Source: Ligustrum vulgare | Taxonomy: Eukaryota > Streptophyta > Magnoliopsida > Lamiales > Oleaceae | Direction: 5' to 3' | Length of the DNA stretch: 64,000 nt | Assembly (NCBI GenBank): GCA_963555705.1 | Contig: OY743190.1 | Coordinates: 8,531,501-8,595,500, forward strand | Shown here: positions 1-10,592 of the stretch, in pieces | Numbering within the stretch: the first letter of the stretch is position 1 | Layout: the number at the start of each line of letters is the position of its first letter | Notes under the pieces: model-generated | The model's input: only the letters and a program-made list of their open reading frames with translations | Databases searched by the model: none | What the model was told of the DNA's origin: nothing | Made by a program: the position numbers and the translations under genes

Positions 1-92
1 ATAATGGGTAGTATAGTATTATGCTACTTTTGAATTTGAACATTACTCACACACCTAGGGTTTTCGAGATTTTGAGAGAAGATAGAAACTTA

Positions 93-258
93 GCCCATGT
101 TTGATGGCACTTAAAATTATGATTTTAATCAAATTTAAAGTCAACATTTAATCTTAACCATTTATTTTATGGGACCCACAACTTTTTAATCACACATCTC
201 ATCAACTTTTATCGAAATTTGCTAAAAAACTTATTTTTATCAATATCAAACATGAGGC
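93..258. mobile_element. Tourist-like MITE
   Basis: A 166-bp non-coding element. Its ends are inverted copies (left GCCCATGTTTGAT, right ATCAAACATGAGGC) and it is flanked by TTA on both sides (90-92 and 259-261). TTA target duplications and ends of this kind are typical of PIF/Harbinger-derived MITEs. The interior is AT-rich and has no gene. Confidence 0.6.
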
Positions 259-1087
259 TTATTATAGGTAATTGTTGAGAGCTGTGGAGTTGGCAAGTGA
301 CGGTGGAGCGATGATGGTGATGGCGAGTGGCGGAGAAGCAGTGATAGGGTTTTCAAGAGAAAAAAGAAGAACGTTTGTGGCATGTGTGGGAAAAAATGAC
401 TCCATGGCCATGGAGTTGGCAAGCGGCGACGGTGATGGCGAGAGGTGGAGAAGCGGTGATAGGGTTCTCAAGAGAAAAGAGAAGAACGTTTGTGGCATGT
501 GTAGAAGAAAAATGATTGTGGATAGAAGAAAATTGATTGTTTAAAAATAGATTTTTTTTAAATGAATAGTGATTTTTAGGAGAATGAATGATTGAGATTT
601 GTTTGAAAAGTCAAATATTGTGGACTTGACTTTTAATGAATAGTTGAGATTGATTACTGTAGAAAAAATAAAAATTTTTAAAGAGAACCAAACAATGACC
701 TAATGAGTAGGAACAGTAAAAGAAAATAAAAAATACCAATGTATGAAAAATGTTATGAACAATTTTGGCATGTGACTCTTTTATTGTGTAGTGGAATTTT
801 TTTGTTTGTAAATAAATTTGGTTATAAACAAGTTACCAAACAAGGATTACTTATAAATTGGTCAATTTTTTTTCTTTTTCCACACGATCTATATTACACA
901 CAACTCTTACCTTAATAATGTGGTCAAACTCTATTTATATTGACATATACAGGACTCATAACTTTTACTATTTAACCATTTATTCCTCATACTCATTACT
1001 TATAAGCACTTAAAAGCTTAACCAAACAAGTACATAGTATAATTTCTTTATTTATTTCTGATTTTACTAAGATCTTATGCCTATTTA
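259..1087. other. Intergenic stretch, no gene seen
   Basis: Contains a tandem duplication at about 277-500, in which a GA-rich block with 'gtgatagggtt...aagaagaacgtttgtggcatgtgt' appears twice about 125 bp apart. This leaves a short open frame with no recognisable protein features and no ATG-led coding logic. The rest is AT-rich. The block around 560-705 resembles a decayed MITE (ends near 'gaaccaaacaatgacc'). Confidence 0.4.
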
Positions 1088-1270
1088 GCCTGTGTTTGAT
1101 ATCCGTTATTTTGAAAACTTGAGTTTTTAAATAGTTATTTTTAAAAGAATGTGTGGTTAAAAAGTATGAAAAATTTTGGATTTACGGTCAGAATATTTTA
1201 ATATATAAATATGGTTGGAAATGAGTACTGTGAAAAAATGAGTTTTAAATAATGATTGTCAAACGAGAAC
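1088..1270. mobile_element. Tourist-like MITE, with a second short MITE at 1274-1369
   Basis: The first element has left end GCCTGTGTTTGAT, right end GTCAAACGAGAAC and TTA on both flanks (1085-1087, 1271-1273). Immediately next to it, 1274-1369 has very good inverted ends (gagcttgtttggtaa / ttactaaacaagctc) around a run of about 19 A. Both are non-coding. Confidence 0.5.
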
Positions 1271-1439
1271 TTAGAGCTTGTTTGGTAAAGCAAATTTTTA
1301 CTTTTTAAACATTTTTAAACCGCACATCCAAAAAAAAAAAAAAAAAAAATCACATTACTAAACAAGCTCTCGAGTGCACTAAATAATGCACAATAATTCA
1401 TGATATCTACATTTTAACTTTCGCCCCAGAGCATATCTT

Positions 1440-1671
1440 CCAGTGACAAAGAGGAGAGTTGGTAAGGCTCAGCGCAGCAATGTACAAGGTTCGAATTCTG
1501 AAATATTGAATTTGTGTCTTGTCATCAGCGAGAGTTACCAAAACTTTGTGCTTACCATTAAGTCCTCCACCCTGGCTCTGGGAGGCATAATCTGCGATTA
1601 ACTTTCTCAACTAATGGCTCAGGACAGGGTCGGTAGGGACCCTCAAGGTGTGGGCAACACCTTTTTTTTTT
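1440..1671 (+). mobile_element. Possible SINE (tRNA-like Pol III boxes)
   Basis: A box-A-like stretch (about 1459-1470, ttggtaaggctc) is followed 20-30 bp later by GGTTCGAATTC (1488-1498), a close match to the Pol III B box. The segment ends in a run of ten T at 1662-1671. This is the usual SINE layout, but target duplications were not found. The surrounding open frame on the minus strand has no recognisable product. Confidence 0.3.
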
Positions 1672-3008
1672 ATTACATTTTAACTTTCGATCCTTACGTT
1701 AGGTGCATCCATAAAGTGGATATAAAGTTTTATTGCCCATAATTTAAGAATGCTATCAATCTCTCAAGACCTATTCATTATTATGGTACCAATAAAAATT
1801 ATAATTCTAGGTGCTTGATCAGTTTTCTCTTGTTGACAAGGAATTTAATGATGAAGTGCATCCCTTTCAATAGATAGATAGGACATATTTATAGATGGAA
1901 TTATAAATAATATCGATGTATATGTCATATGCTTTTTTTTTTCTTGAATCACATTTAGTAGTGTTTCGTTTTAACATATTGATCATATCACAATACATTA
2001 TTAATGAAAAATGAAAAACCAAATTTAATGATAAGTTATCTCTCATCATTCTCATTAATCAATATTTTAGTATGTACAAAAACTCGCCGGCCAATTCGAA
2101 CAGGTACATCATGATTTTGTTAGAGGACTGTCCCCATACAAATAAACATGAGCCTTTTAAAACTTAAAATTCAACTTGTCAATATTAAATTTTTGAGTCC
2201 GATGATTTCAATCGGCAGGATCCAGAATTCTCAACTATTAAATCGTAGATCGATCAACTTGAGATATAGATTAATTCACGAGTCACTTTTATCGAACTGT
2301 TCAAAACACATCCAATTTGACACCAATAAATTTTATACTTATCCAGTCTCACACTCATTCATATGAGCATCTTCATTTTATATATATAATAAAATATTTA
2401 AAAAGTTTTAAGGAACTGTATGAGATATTCAAAACTAGAAAAGAGAACGATCATTGTGCTTCAAGCACCAATCCCAATGAGTATGAGGGTGCAACGGTCG
2501 CTTCAAAACCTTGAGTGTGAGCTCGAGCTGAGCCGGCGTCAACGTAGATCTTGATGATAGTAACAAATATTTAAATGAAAACTTTGAAATGCGAAGATGG
2601 AAAATATTCAATGTGAAAGGTAATTATCATTTGTGTGTCAGTGAGTGTGTATATAATAAAGTGCTTAACGCATTGTTCGTTACTTTAATTAGTCAAATTC
2701 ACCTGGATAGTGTCATCAATTTCGTAATTAATTCCTACCTTCCAACGAACCTACGCCAACAAAACTTAGCCGACAGATGATGTCTCTTAATTTTCATTTC
2801 CAACTCTCGTCCCCCATACTTAATCCTACTACAATTATTGTTTATAACTACCAATAATTATACACTCTTCCCTCCCACGCATTAATGCCTGTGCGAAAAC
2901 TCTACTCGCTACCTTATTGGTCAATGGTCATATGCCTTTCCATTGTCTTTGCTTCTGTATGGCGCTTGCACATTAACCTAATTTTTTTTTCTCAAAGAAT
3001 GAAGGGAT
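1672..3008. other. Intergenic, nothing recognised
   Basis: Several short open frames occur here on both strands (for example 2148-2366 and 2589-2780). None shows a domain, plausible splice pairing or composition different from the AT-rich background. I see no gene or RNA in it. Confidence 0.4.
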
Positions 3009-3560
3009 AAAATAATACAAAACATCCCTAATGTTTATATATTTTGCTAAAGTTGTCCTTGATTTTTTAATTTTGATATTTACACCCTCAAAATCATATT
3101 TCTTTGTGAAAATCATCATCTCCGTCCAACACTATTATATTCATCGTTAAAAAATAGTTGCACCCCAAAATTGGGATAATTAGAGTAAAATATCCATATC
3201 GTCTGGCTTCCTTACATAAATCGTTCATATTATTTTAAACTTGATATTTTCATCTTTATTTCAACATTTTCTTGCAGTGTTTGACCTTCCCTCGTGTAAG
3301 AAAATGTTAAAATAGGGATACAGATGTCAAGATTAGACAATTTACGTAAGGAAGACAAACCATGGGACCTTTTATGTTAATTGCCCAATTTTGGGTTGCA
3401 ATAGTTTTTTACTTTTTAAAAGGTAAAATTTAAAGATGTTGGATGGAAATAATGATTTCCGCAAAGAAATGTGATTTTGAGGGGTGTAAATGTTAAAACT
3501 TGAAAGGTTATAGATGATTTTCGTTAGATATGCAAATGTTAAAGATGTTTTGTGATGTTT
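3009..3560. repeat. Long imperfect inverted repeat (foldback), about 550 bp
   Basis: The left arm (about 3010-3285) reappears as its reverse complement in 3300-3560. Matching blocks in mirrored order include 'ccccaaaattggg' (3164) against 'cccaattttgggt' (3385), 'ggcttccttac' against 'gtaaggaag', 'caccctcaaaatcatatttctttg' against its complement near 3460-3490, and 'caacattttctt' against 'aagaaaatgtt' at the centre near 3290. The arms are diverged but clear. This is likely a foldback or MITE-type element able to fold into a hairpin. Confidence 0.65.
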
Positions 3561-4566
3561 ATCCAAGAATATACTAGTAAAAATAAATAAATAAAATCTA
3601 AAAAATGATGTTCAAAGAGAAATCCAATCACGTAATAATATGTTATTTATATAGAATTATTAATCACATATGAATCGTTATCAGGATGATAACACATGCT
3701 TACTCAACACGTATTTCTTTGTGTAGTTTATAAAATAGTGGACACTAATAAGTGCGATGATATTTGAAAAAGGTGCTAAGATGGATTGAAAATTCTCAAA
3801 TTTTAAAGAGTATGATTATTGGTTCTCAATATTCAAAAGCGAGCTTTTTATCTCAATATTTAAATATGTGAATCTTGACTTTACTTGATCGAAACATCAA
3901 TGTAGACATTAATATCAAACACAATTTTCACAGATTCATAGTTAGAGGACAAAATCGTTGAACAACTTGACACTTATCTTAAATTTAACCGTAAGTCACA
4001 TGATTTTTTAATGTCAAATTTATTATTTTTGTCATGTGAAGACCCAAATTTATTATTTTTGTCATGTGAAGACCCAAATTTATATATTCAAATAAATTAA
4101 GGACAAAACCTTACTTTTTGAAAGTTGAATGCTCATAACTACACTATATATCAAAGGTCAGGGAGCGCAGCCTTAATTTACCCTTTTAATTTAGCAAAGG
4201 TACAACCACCGCAACCGCAAGGCAGCCGTATCGCATGATGATAGTTGTATCTCAAATATACAGAAAGCGTGTGAACGGATGTCAAATATAAATCAAATCT
4301 ATTTAAAACCTTCAAGTGAAATCCGCCTGCGCTTCTCGCGTCACTTTCCTCTTCGCCCACAACTGAAAATGAAAACCATCGCCTTCCTCGCGCGAAGAAA
4401 ATTATAAAAACTAAAATTAAAATTCAAAAATACTTATATAAATAGTCTTATCCTCTGACTTTTAAACTCAAATCATAACCTATAGTCAACGCAACTGATT
4501 GCCTGTAATCAGCAGAAGAGGAAGAAAAAACTTCCAATCGGAGAGTTGCGTCAGATTCCGGCGAAC
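3561..4566. other. Upstream region of the VAP4-type gene
   Basis: Mostly AT-rich. It includes a perfect two-copy tandem repeat of about 30 bp at 4020-4080 (aaatttattatttttgtcatgtgaagaccc). The 5' leader and promoter of the VAP4-type gene must lie in roughly 4350-4566. A TATA-like 'acttatataaata' is present at 4432-4444, about 125 bp before the start codon. Confidence 0.4.
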
Positions 4567-7500
4567 ATGGCTATTGCCGACAGTCACAACCGCCACCAAA
4601 AGTGGAGACTATGCGGGTTGTGGCAGTCAGCAACGACCTCTTCTCCTTCCTCTACTCAGACTCTTCGTAATAACTCTCAACATAACAACTACCAAAACGG
4701 CGGCGTCGGTTCGAGAAACCGGTCGTCCTCATCCACTGTCTCCTCCTTTTCCAGATTGATCCTTCCGGCTAGACGAAGGCTACGCCTCGACCCTTCGAGT
4801 AACCTATACTTCCCTTGTGAGTTACAGCTTGCTCTTGTTTATCTTTAAATTCCAGCAATTGTTCTTTGATTTTATCTCACTATGTTGGTTAGGTTTGAAT
4901 ACAGTTCTGGTCCTCTTCTTGGTTCAGATTTCTTTGTAAACGAAATATTACGGCATGTGAAGTATTTGAAGTTTTTATATATTTCAACAAAATTCCAGCA
5001 ATTGTTCTTTGATTTTATCTCGCTATGCTGGTTAGGATAATAGGATTGAATACAGTTCTTGTCCTCTTCTTCGTTCAGATTTCTTTGTAAAACGAAATAT
5101 TACGGCATGTGAAGTATTTGAAGTTTTATATATTTCAAATGATGATTGACTAATTGTGTGTGTTTTTTTATGTGCGTGTATATAATTCCAGATGAACCAG
5201 GAAAGCAGGGGAGGAGTGCTATTAGAATTAAAAATTCCAGCAAGTCTTACGTTGCATTTAAGGTAATCGGTTTATGCTGTTCTATTCGTTTTTTTTTTTT
5301 TTTCTTTTACGTTGCTGATTCTTCTTTTTTTTTTTTTTTTTGCCTTGGATTTTAGTTTCAAACTACTGCCCCAAAGAGTTGTTATATGCGCCCACCTGGT
5401 GGTATCCTTGCTCCTGGAGAAAGTCTCGTTGCTACTGGTAATTAGCCTTTGTTCTATGTTAGACCATTTTAGACTTAATAAATGGGTATATATACGTACC
5501 AAGGTTAAAATACTTATTTACGCATAATTTTAGTTTGTTTGAAGCCCCCTGATTATGAATATGTATTCGCTTGACAGTATTCAAGTTTATGGAGCATCCA
5601 GAGAACAACGAAAAGCCTACAGATCAGAAGAGCAAGGTTAAATTCAAGATCATGAGTCTAAAGGTCAAAGAAGGAACAGATTATGTTCCTGAGTTGGTGA
5701 GTCTTTTGCTTATGATATTAGTGCTCATCTACCAATAGGCAATTAATTGTTGAACTATTACGTGAGTAGCCGCTTGCACAAAGCCTGTCATAATTTCCCA
5801 ATTTCCTTGAACATTATCTTTCCACGAATTAAATTCTCCTTTCATTTTCGTTTCATATCTGCTAACTTCATAGATGATTAAATTCGTGACGGGTGCAAAA
5901 CATTCTAATCTCACTCATTGTGTTTCAATGAGTTCCTGGTACCTAATGGAGCAGTTTCTGTTTGTGCTTTGAACTTCGCTGCCAGTATATTGGAATTATA
6001 GAATAGGATCACTCATCTTTTTTTGGGTCTAAATGTCATAAATGAGGTACCTGCATTTTGTTGCACTGTTTTTCCCCAAACACATGTGACTTTGTATGAT
6101 CTTGACTTGATTAACCCCTATGCCCACATTTTTCTTGCATGATGGAGAGAGTAAACTTAACGTATAAGAAGAAGAGCATATGACGAGTTAGTGAAACTGT
6201 CTTCCACAACAAAAAAATCTTATATATGTTATGAACACTTACATGTTCGGATTAGACATGTTATGTTCTGTGCTATTAAGCACTGAAGATACCCCATGGT
6301 GCTTCTACGCTGGTTTTGCAATGTAGTGGCATCAATCACCAGATTTTTTTCTTTAAATGAAATGCCTTCGCTGTTTTTTGAGCCAACTTGTTAATGCCAA
6401 ACTCAGTCTTACTCTCTTCAGGCACCATTTGGTTTTCATTTAAAGGGTTTTTGTTCCTCAGGGTTAGCATATCTAAGGAGCAAGAAATTTATCATGTTCG
6501 ATAATGATGTACATTTTGTTTAATTTTCAGGAATCACTTGGCTTTTGTAACAAATCATTGATTTTGTGTTGGGGCTGGAATGCTTGGTGCCATTACCTTG
6601 TTCCAAGGCTTACAATTTTTAAGTTATTGGCATTACATTCTGCTTTGCTTCTATTTAGTCCCATTGCGGTGTCCTTTGTGAGAAATGGAATATTTTTGGA
6701 GTTCCAAGTTATGTCTTACTCTTTCTTGAGTTGGAGAGACTTTGGTTCCGTCACCAATATACCTCAAAATTGCAACATCCTGTAAACTATTTAATTATAT
6801 AATTATAATTATGTTGAGTTAAAGTACCATGGAATTCTAATTTGAAAGACTAAGTGCCCGTTTGGTGTAGGAGAATTGGAGAAATTTGTGTGGTTAAAAG
6901 GTTGTTGAAAAGTGTGTAGAGTGGTGGGTTCCATAGAAGTGTGTGGTCGAAAATGAATTTGAGGAAAATTTTGGTGACTTTCTCCTGGACCAAACAGCCC
7001 TAAATGGGGCAATTCAAACAACATTCAGTTTTTCTGCATACCTGATCTTTCTAATGAAGCTTAAATATCTTATCAGTGGGCTCATCATTGGGCCTTAGCT
7101 GTAAGATGGACAGTCAATGGCCTAGGTATCGCATGGTCTCTATACTAGTAATCAGCGGAAAACATGCTATCTTGCTAAATATGTGGCATGGGACAATGCA
7201 AGTTTATTTGGTATATGAGTAATTCACATCCATTGAAAATGATGCTTTGGGGTAAATTATTGCACACTTTCAAAAATAAGATCTGTGTTTCGTGTGTGAT
7301 CTGCATGCAGATTATCACTTTTGTGAATTAAATTATTTGTTATAGCATCTTGCATGACTGAATGTATAATTAACATTATCAAAGTGATGAACTTTTCATT
7401 TATTTTTGCTCGTATTGGGCCTGACTTCTTTAATGTTGCTGGTATTTATGTGGACCTTCAGTAGTTCAGTTCATCATCTTGGAGTTGTATATATTTCAGT

Positions 7501-8054
7501 TACTTTTTGGATCTTGATTTGAATTACACGAGCACTTCTAGAGCTCAATTGGTGGGACATTTTTTTTTTTATTTGGTTCCCTTTGTGTGCAGTTCGATGA
7601 GCAAAGGGATCAAGTCACTCTTGAGCAAATATTACACGTTGTCTTCTTGGATCCACAGCGTTCAACTTCTGTAAGAATCAATTCTCATCAACTTGTATTC
7701 TATGTTCTTCCATGAATTTTGGCCTATTTTCAATTAATGATATTTTCGGTGATTCAAGGCACTTGAAAAACTGAATCGTCAATTGGCTGAAGCTGATGCT
7801 GCTACAGAAGCACGCAAGAAGCCTCCACCAGACACAGGTCCACGGGTTGTTGGGGAAGGTCTTGTTATAGATGAATGGGTAAGTATTCATTGCTCATGTC
7901 ACGAATATACCAGATTACAACCTATATATGGAAATAGCTATGAGAACTTTTCCCATTTTATGCCTCTAATCTTGCTTTCATTACTCGTGTTCAGAAAGAG
8001 CGAAGGGAGAAATATCTTGCTCGGCAGCAGGTCCAGGCTGTAGATTCGATGTAA
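4567..8054 (+). CDS. PVA41: VAP4-type vesicle-associated protein (MSP domain), 7 exons
   Basis: Coding exons: 4567-4816, 5192-5262, 5356-5437, 5578-5696, 7593-7670, 7759-7878, 7995-8054; all introns are GT-AG and the frame is open for 259 codons. VAPs bind FFAT-motif partners through the MSP fold and act at the ER and membrane contact sites. The sequence shows a low-complexity Asn/Ser-rich N-terminus (about residues 25-60), a basic stretch (ILPARRRLRLDP, about 66-77), then an MSP domain (about 78-200) with the plant VAP4 signature FQTTAPKSCYMRPPG. The C-terminus holds a charged helix (LEKLNRQLAEADAATEARKK) and ends KERREKYLARQQVQAVDSM. No C-terminal membrane anchor is visible, as expected for the VAP4 subgroup (Arabidopsis AT5G54110/AT4G21450) and unlike VAP27. 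The ATG at 4567 was chosen because upstream in-frame codons offer no ATG. Intron 4 is long (1.9 kb) and holds a MITE. Confidence 0.92.
4853..5139 (+). repeat. Tandem duplication inside intron 1 of the VAP4-type gene
   Basis: About 140 bp (4853-4990, starting 'ttccagcaattgttctttgat') is repeated almost unchanged at 4992-5139. The second copy carries a short insertion ('aggataat') and a few substitutions. The duplication lies wholly within intron 1 and does not touch the splice sites used. Confidence 0.8.
6854..7000. mobile_element. MITE in intron 4 of the VAP4-type gene
   Basis: The ends are inverted (left GTGCCCGTTTGGTGTAGGAGA, right complement GGGCTGTTTGGTCCAGGAGA). TAA flanks both sides (6851-6853, 7001-7003), the 3-bp target type of PIF/Harbinger MITEs. 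The element is 147 bp and non-coding. Confidence 0.6.
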
Positions 8055-8361
8055 AGCGTTTCTTGGGTTTGTGATGATATACAACACTATCTTTACCAAA
8101 TGAATTTTCCTAGTGTTACCTGCTCCATCTGTATTTGTTTCCTACTGTGGTTATTATTATAGAGTAATAGTAGTGTGATAAGAGATCACTAGTTTACGAG
8201 GTAAAATGCACGTCACAGAAATGTCTTCCTTCGGATGATATTCTACTTTCTTGATTGTAGATATTGCATTCTATGCTATTAATTTTAATTTTTCTTTCCG
8301 TCTTTCATACAAGAATTTATAAAATGAATATGAGCTACAATGCAAACCCATGTATAGTTAT

Positions 8362-8526
8362 GACTCTGTTTGGTAAAAGTTTTTTGTTCATAAACAAAGA
8401 ATGTGATGTTTTCGAGATAAGATATGTGGTTGAAAAATAATTTTGAGAAATGCTTGAGGTTGAAAAGTGATTTGAAAAAATGTGTCGTTTATAAACTTGT
8501 TTATGAACAGTTTACCAAATAGAGGC
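8362..8526. mobile_element. MITE between the VAP4-type and dynein light chain genes
   Basis: The ends GACTCTGTTTGGTAAAAG and TTTACCAAATAGAGGC are inverted copies. The inverted similarity runs about 30 bp inward (ttcataaac / gtttatgaa). Flanking bases are TAT and TAA, a one-base mismatch to a TWA target duplication. The rest of 8055-8800 is the 3' flank of the VAP4-type gene and has no further gene. Confidence 0.55.
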
Positions 8527-8802
8527 TAAATTATATATGAAAATATTCTTATTTACCAGTATAGGCAGTGATGTAGCGTGATCCAATTGATTTATGCTCA
8601 ATGAATTGGAAAATTCCGTGGACAAAGAGGGATCAGAAATCCATTTGACCTATGTTATCTTGCCAAGCTTGTACACACCCTTGTGAACCAAGTTTGACCC
8701 ACTTGGTATGTTGTATGGAAGAGCCATCTGGAATTCTTGATCACCACATAGAGAGAATCCTCAGGGGCCCCACCCCACCCCACTCCTCTCTTCTCTGTAG
8801 TG

Positions 8803-8810
8803 TATATATA
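8803..8810 (+). promoter_or_regulatory. TATA box of the dynein light chain gene
   Basis: TATATATA lies 60 bp before the ATG at 8871, just after a C-rich leader (ccccaccccaccccactcctctcttctctg). This spacing allows a short 5' UTR of about 30 nt. It is a positional inference only. Confidence 0.5.
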
Positions 8811-8870
8811 GTGGAAAGAAGAAAATCTTGCTCTTTATCGACTTCCATAAACTACAATTTCACTGGAATC

Positions 8871-9297
8871 ATGCTAGAAGGAAAAGCAGTAATTGGTGAG
8901 ACAGATATGCTCGAAACCATGCAACAGGATGCACTTCATATAGCAGCAAAGGCACTTGATTTCTTTGATGTCACTGAGGCCACTGAAATAGCTCGTTTCA
9001 TTAAGAAGGTATGTGTATAAACTTTAGCTCCACGGAATCTTATTCTCGAGTTTGTGAATCTTGTCTATAATATGATGTCCAATATCGCATACCAAACACA
9101 TATGTTTTAATGATAAAACTGCTTCTGGGCGGCATTAACTGCAGGAATTTGACAGGCAATATGGTTCTGGATGGCAGTGTATAGTAGGAACTCATTTCGG
9201 TTCATTTGTGAGTCATTACTTTGGCTGCTTCATCTATTTCTGCATTGGCAACCTTACAATTTTGCTCTTTAGAGGATCAACTGGACAAGAACCCTAG
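8871..9297 (+). CDS. Dynein light chain, LC8/DYNLL type, 2 exons
   Basis: Exons 8871-9008 and 9145-9297 join across a GT-AG intron and encode 96 aa. The protein follows the LC8 layout from end to end: MLEGKAVIGETDMLETMQQD, then ALHIAAKALDFFDVTEATEI, the KKEFDRQYGSGWQCIVGTHF strand region, and the C-terminal FIYFCIGNLTILLFRGS that forms the dimer interface. LC8 proteins are small dimeric hubs; land plants have lost dynein heavy chains yet keep several LC8-like proteins that bind other partners. Family length is about 90-120 aa, so it looks complete. The ATG at 8871 was preferred over an upstream in-frame codon at 8652, because that upstream stretch spans the TATA box and has no similarity. Confidence 0.9.
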
Positions 9298-10333
9298 GCA
9301 GATGAATTTCCAGCTTTGGAGACTACTATAGCTTGAAGCAATAAGCATGTTACATTTTCCAGCTTCATACGTATATTGTATAATGGAAAGAAGTAAACGA
9401 AGAATTATAATTCAAAACTCATGAGTTTAATTTTTTTTTTTTCGTTTAAAAAAAAATAATAATAAACAGATTTCTAGATATCAAGAACTTGACTCTATTT
9501 TCTAGTATTATATTAGTTGTGTGTAGATTGGTCTATGAAGTCCATTGGGCAGTGTCGAGTTTGTCGATTCTCGAAAGGTTTGATCTTTTAAGTTAATAAT
9601 AATGGTGGGATTTATAATTACCGTGCTTGGTAAAAGTTTGTTTATATACGACGTGTCAATTTTTTGTTGATTCATTTTTTTAAAAAATAAAAAATGATGG
9701 GCAAAAATCTTTGATCAGTTAAAGTTATTGTATTTTCAAAAAAATAATCAAATGAGATGCTGTCATGTTACTATTTATAAACATAATGTATAAATGAACT
9801 TTTACCAAACAAAGACTAATTATTGTTGCTTCGTTACGTATAAGAGGTTGGGCAGATTCTACGTCTCTATTTGACAAATTTGTTTTAAAAATATATTTTT
9901 ACAACACAATTTCTCAAATTACTTTTTAAATACAAAACTTTTAACAAACAGAGCCACAACCATCTTGATAAGAAAGACATAACCATGGATGGATTCAGCC
10001 CCGGCGAGGACGATCGGCTGCTCAGGCAGGATCCGCAAAAATATCTTTTTTTACCTTATGATTTTGCTGTTGAATATTTTTTTTTCCTCTTACCTTGTAG
10101 TGTCCGCTCGTATAATCGTATTGGAACAAATTCGCTCTTACTGGATTGACTTCTTGAATTCGTCATTGGTCATAACTAAGTTCATTTTTCTAAGCTCCTT
10201 ACAATTTTCATTCAAGATCACTATTGGACAATAAGGAGACTGGGAAAAAAAAATATTGTTTTAAATTACTAGAAACAAGTTTAGGAAAATTAAAATAAGT
10301 TTCCAAATTACTCTTTTGTCATAATCATTTTAC
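9298..10333. other. Gene-free stretch with MITE remnants
   Basis: About 9626-9816 (cttggtaaaagtttgtttat ... gaacttttaccaaac) and about 9864-9955 (ctctatttgacaaatttg ... aacaaacagagcc) have inverted ends of the same MITE style as 8362-8526. An ATG at 9985 opens a short frame starting MDGFSPGEDDRLLRQDPQKY. It looks more gene-like than its surroundings but soon runs into low-complexity AT-rich sequence, close to the Copia insertion point. I do not recognise it; it could be a decayed gene end. Confidence 0.35.
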
Positions 10334-10338
10334 AATGG

Positions 10339-10551
10339 TGATCAATTAGTAAAAACAATAAAGGTTTTGGTACAGAGAAAACGTCTGCATTTTCTGTGTA
10401 TCTTCTTTCTTACTGTGAATCAAAAGGAGTTGAAAATATATAATGACCAATGAAAAGAATACAAGTCAGCAAAACAGATAACAAATTAGGTGGTAGCAGA
10501 ACACGTGAAAAAAATAAGGAAAAGGACAGAAATAATAAAAATAATTTTTCA
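10339..10551 (-). repeat. Copia 3' LTR
   Basis: 213 bp, plus-strand start TGATCAATTAG and end AATTTTTCA. It lacks the 6-bp ACAAGT present in the partner LTR at 15267-15485. The polypurine tract abuts its inner side. Confidence 0.9.
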
Positions 10552-10592
10552 TCACCCCCCCCCCCCCCCCTTCTCTCTCTCTCTCTCTCTCT
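10552..10592 (-). other. Expanded polypurine tract of the Copia element
   Basis: On the plus strand this is TCA, then 16 consecutive C (10555-10570), then TT and a long (CT)n run to about 10592. In element sense it reads (AG)n-AA-G16-TGA directly before the 3' LTR, where the plus-strand primer for reverse transcription is expected. The length is unusual; part of it may be later slippage. Confidence 0.7.

Noticed and set aside
8652..8870. N-terminal extension of the dynein light chain
   Set aside because: The extra codons run through the TATA box and a C-rich leader and have no similarity to LC8 proteins.
10571..10592. (CT)n considered as a promoter GAGA/CT element for a neighbouring gene
   Set aside because: It sits exactly at the polypurine-tract position of the Copia element, which explains it better.
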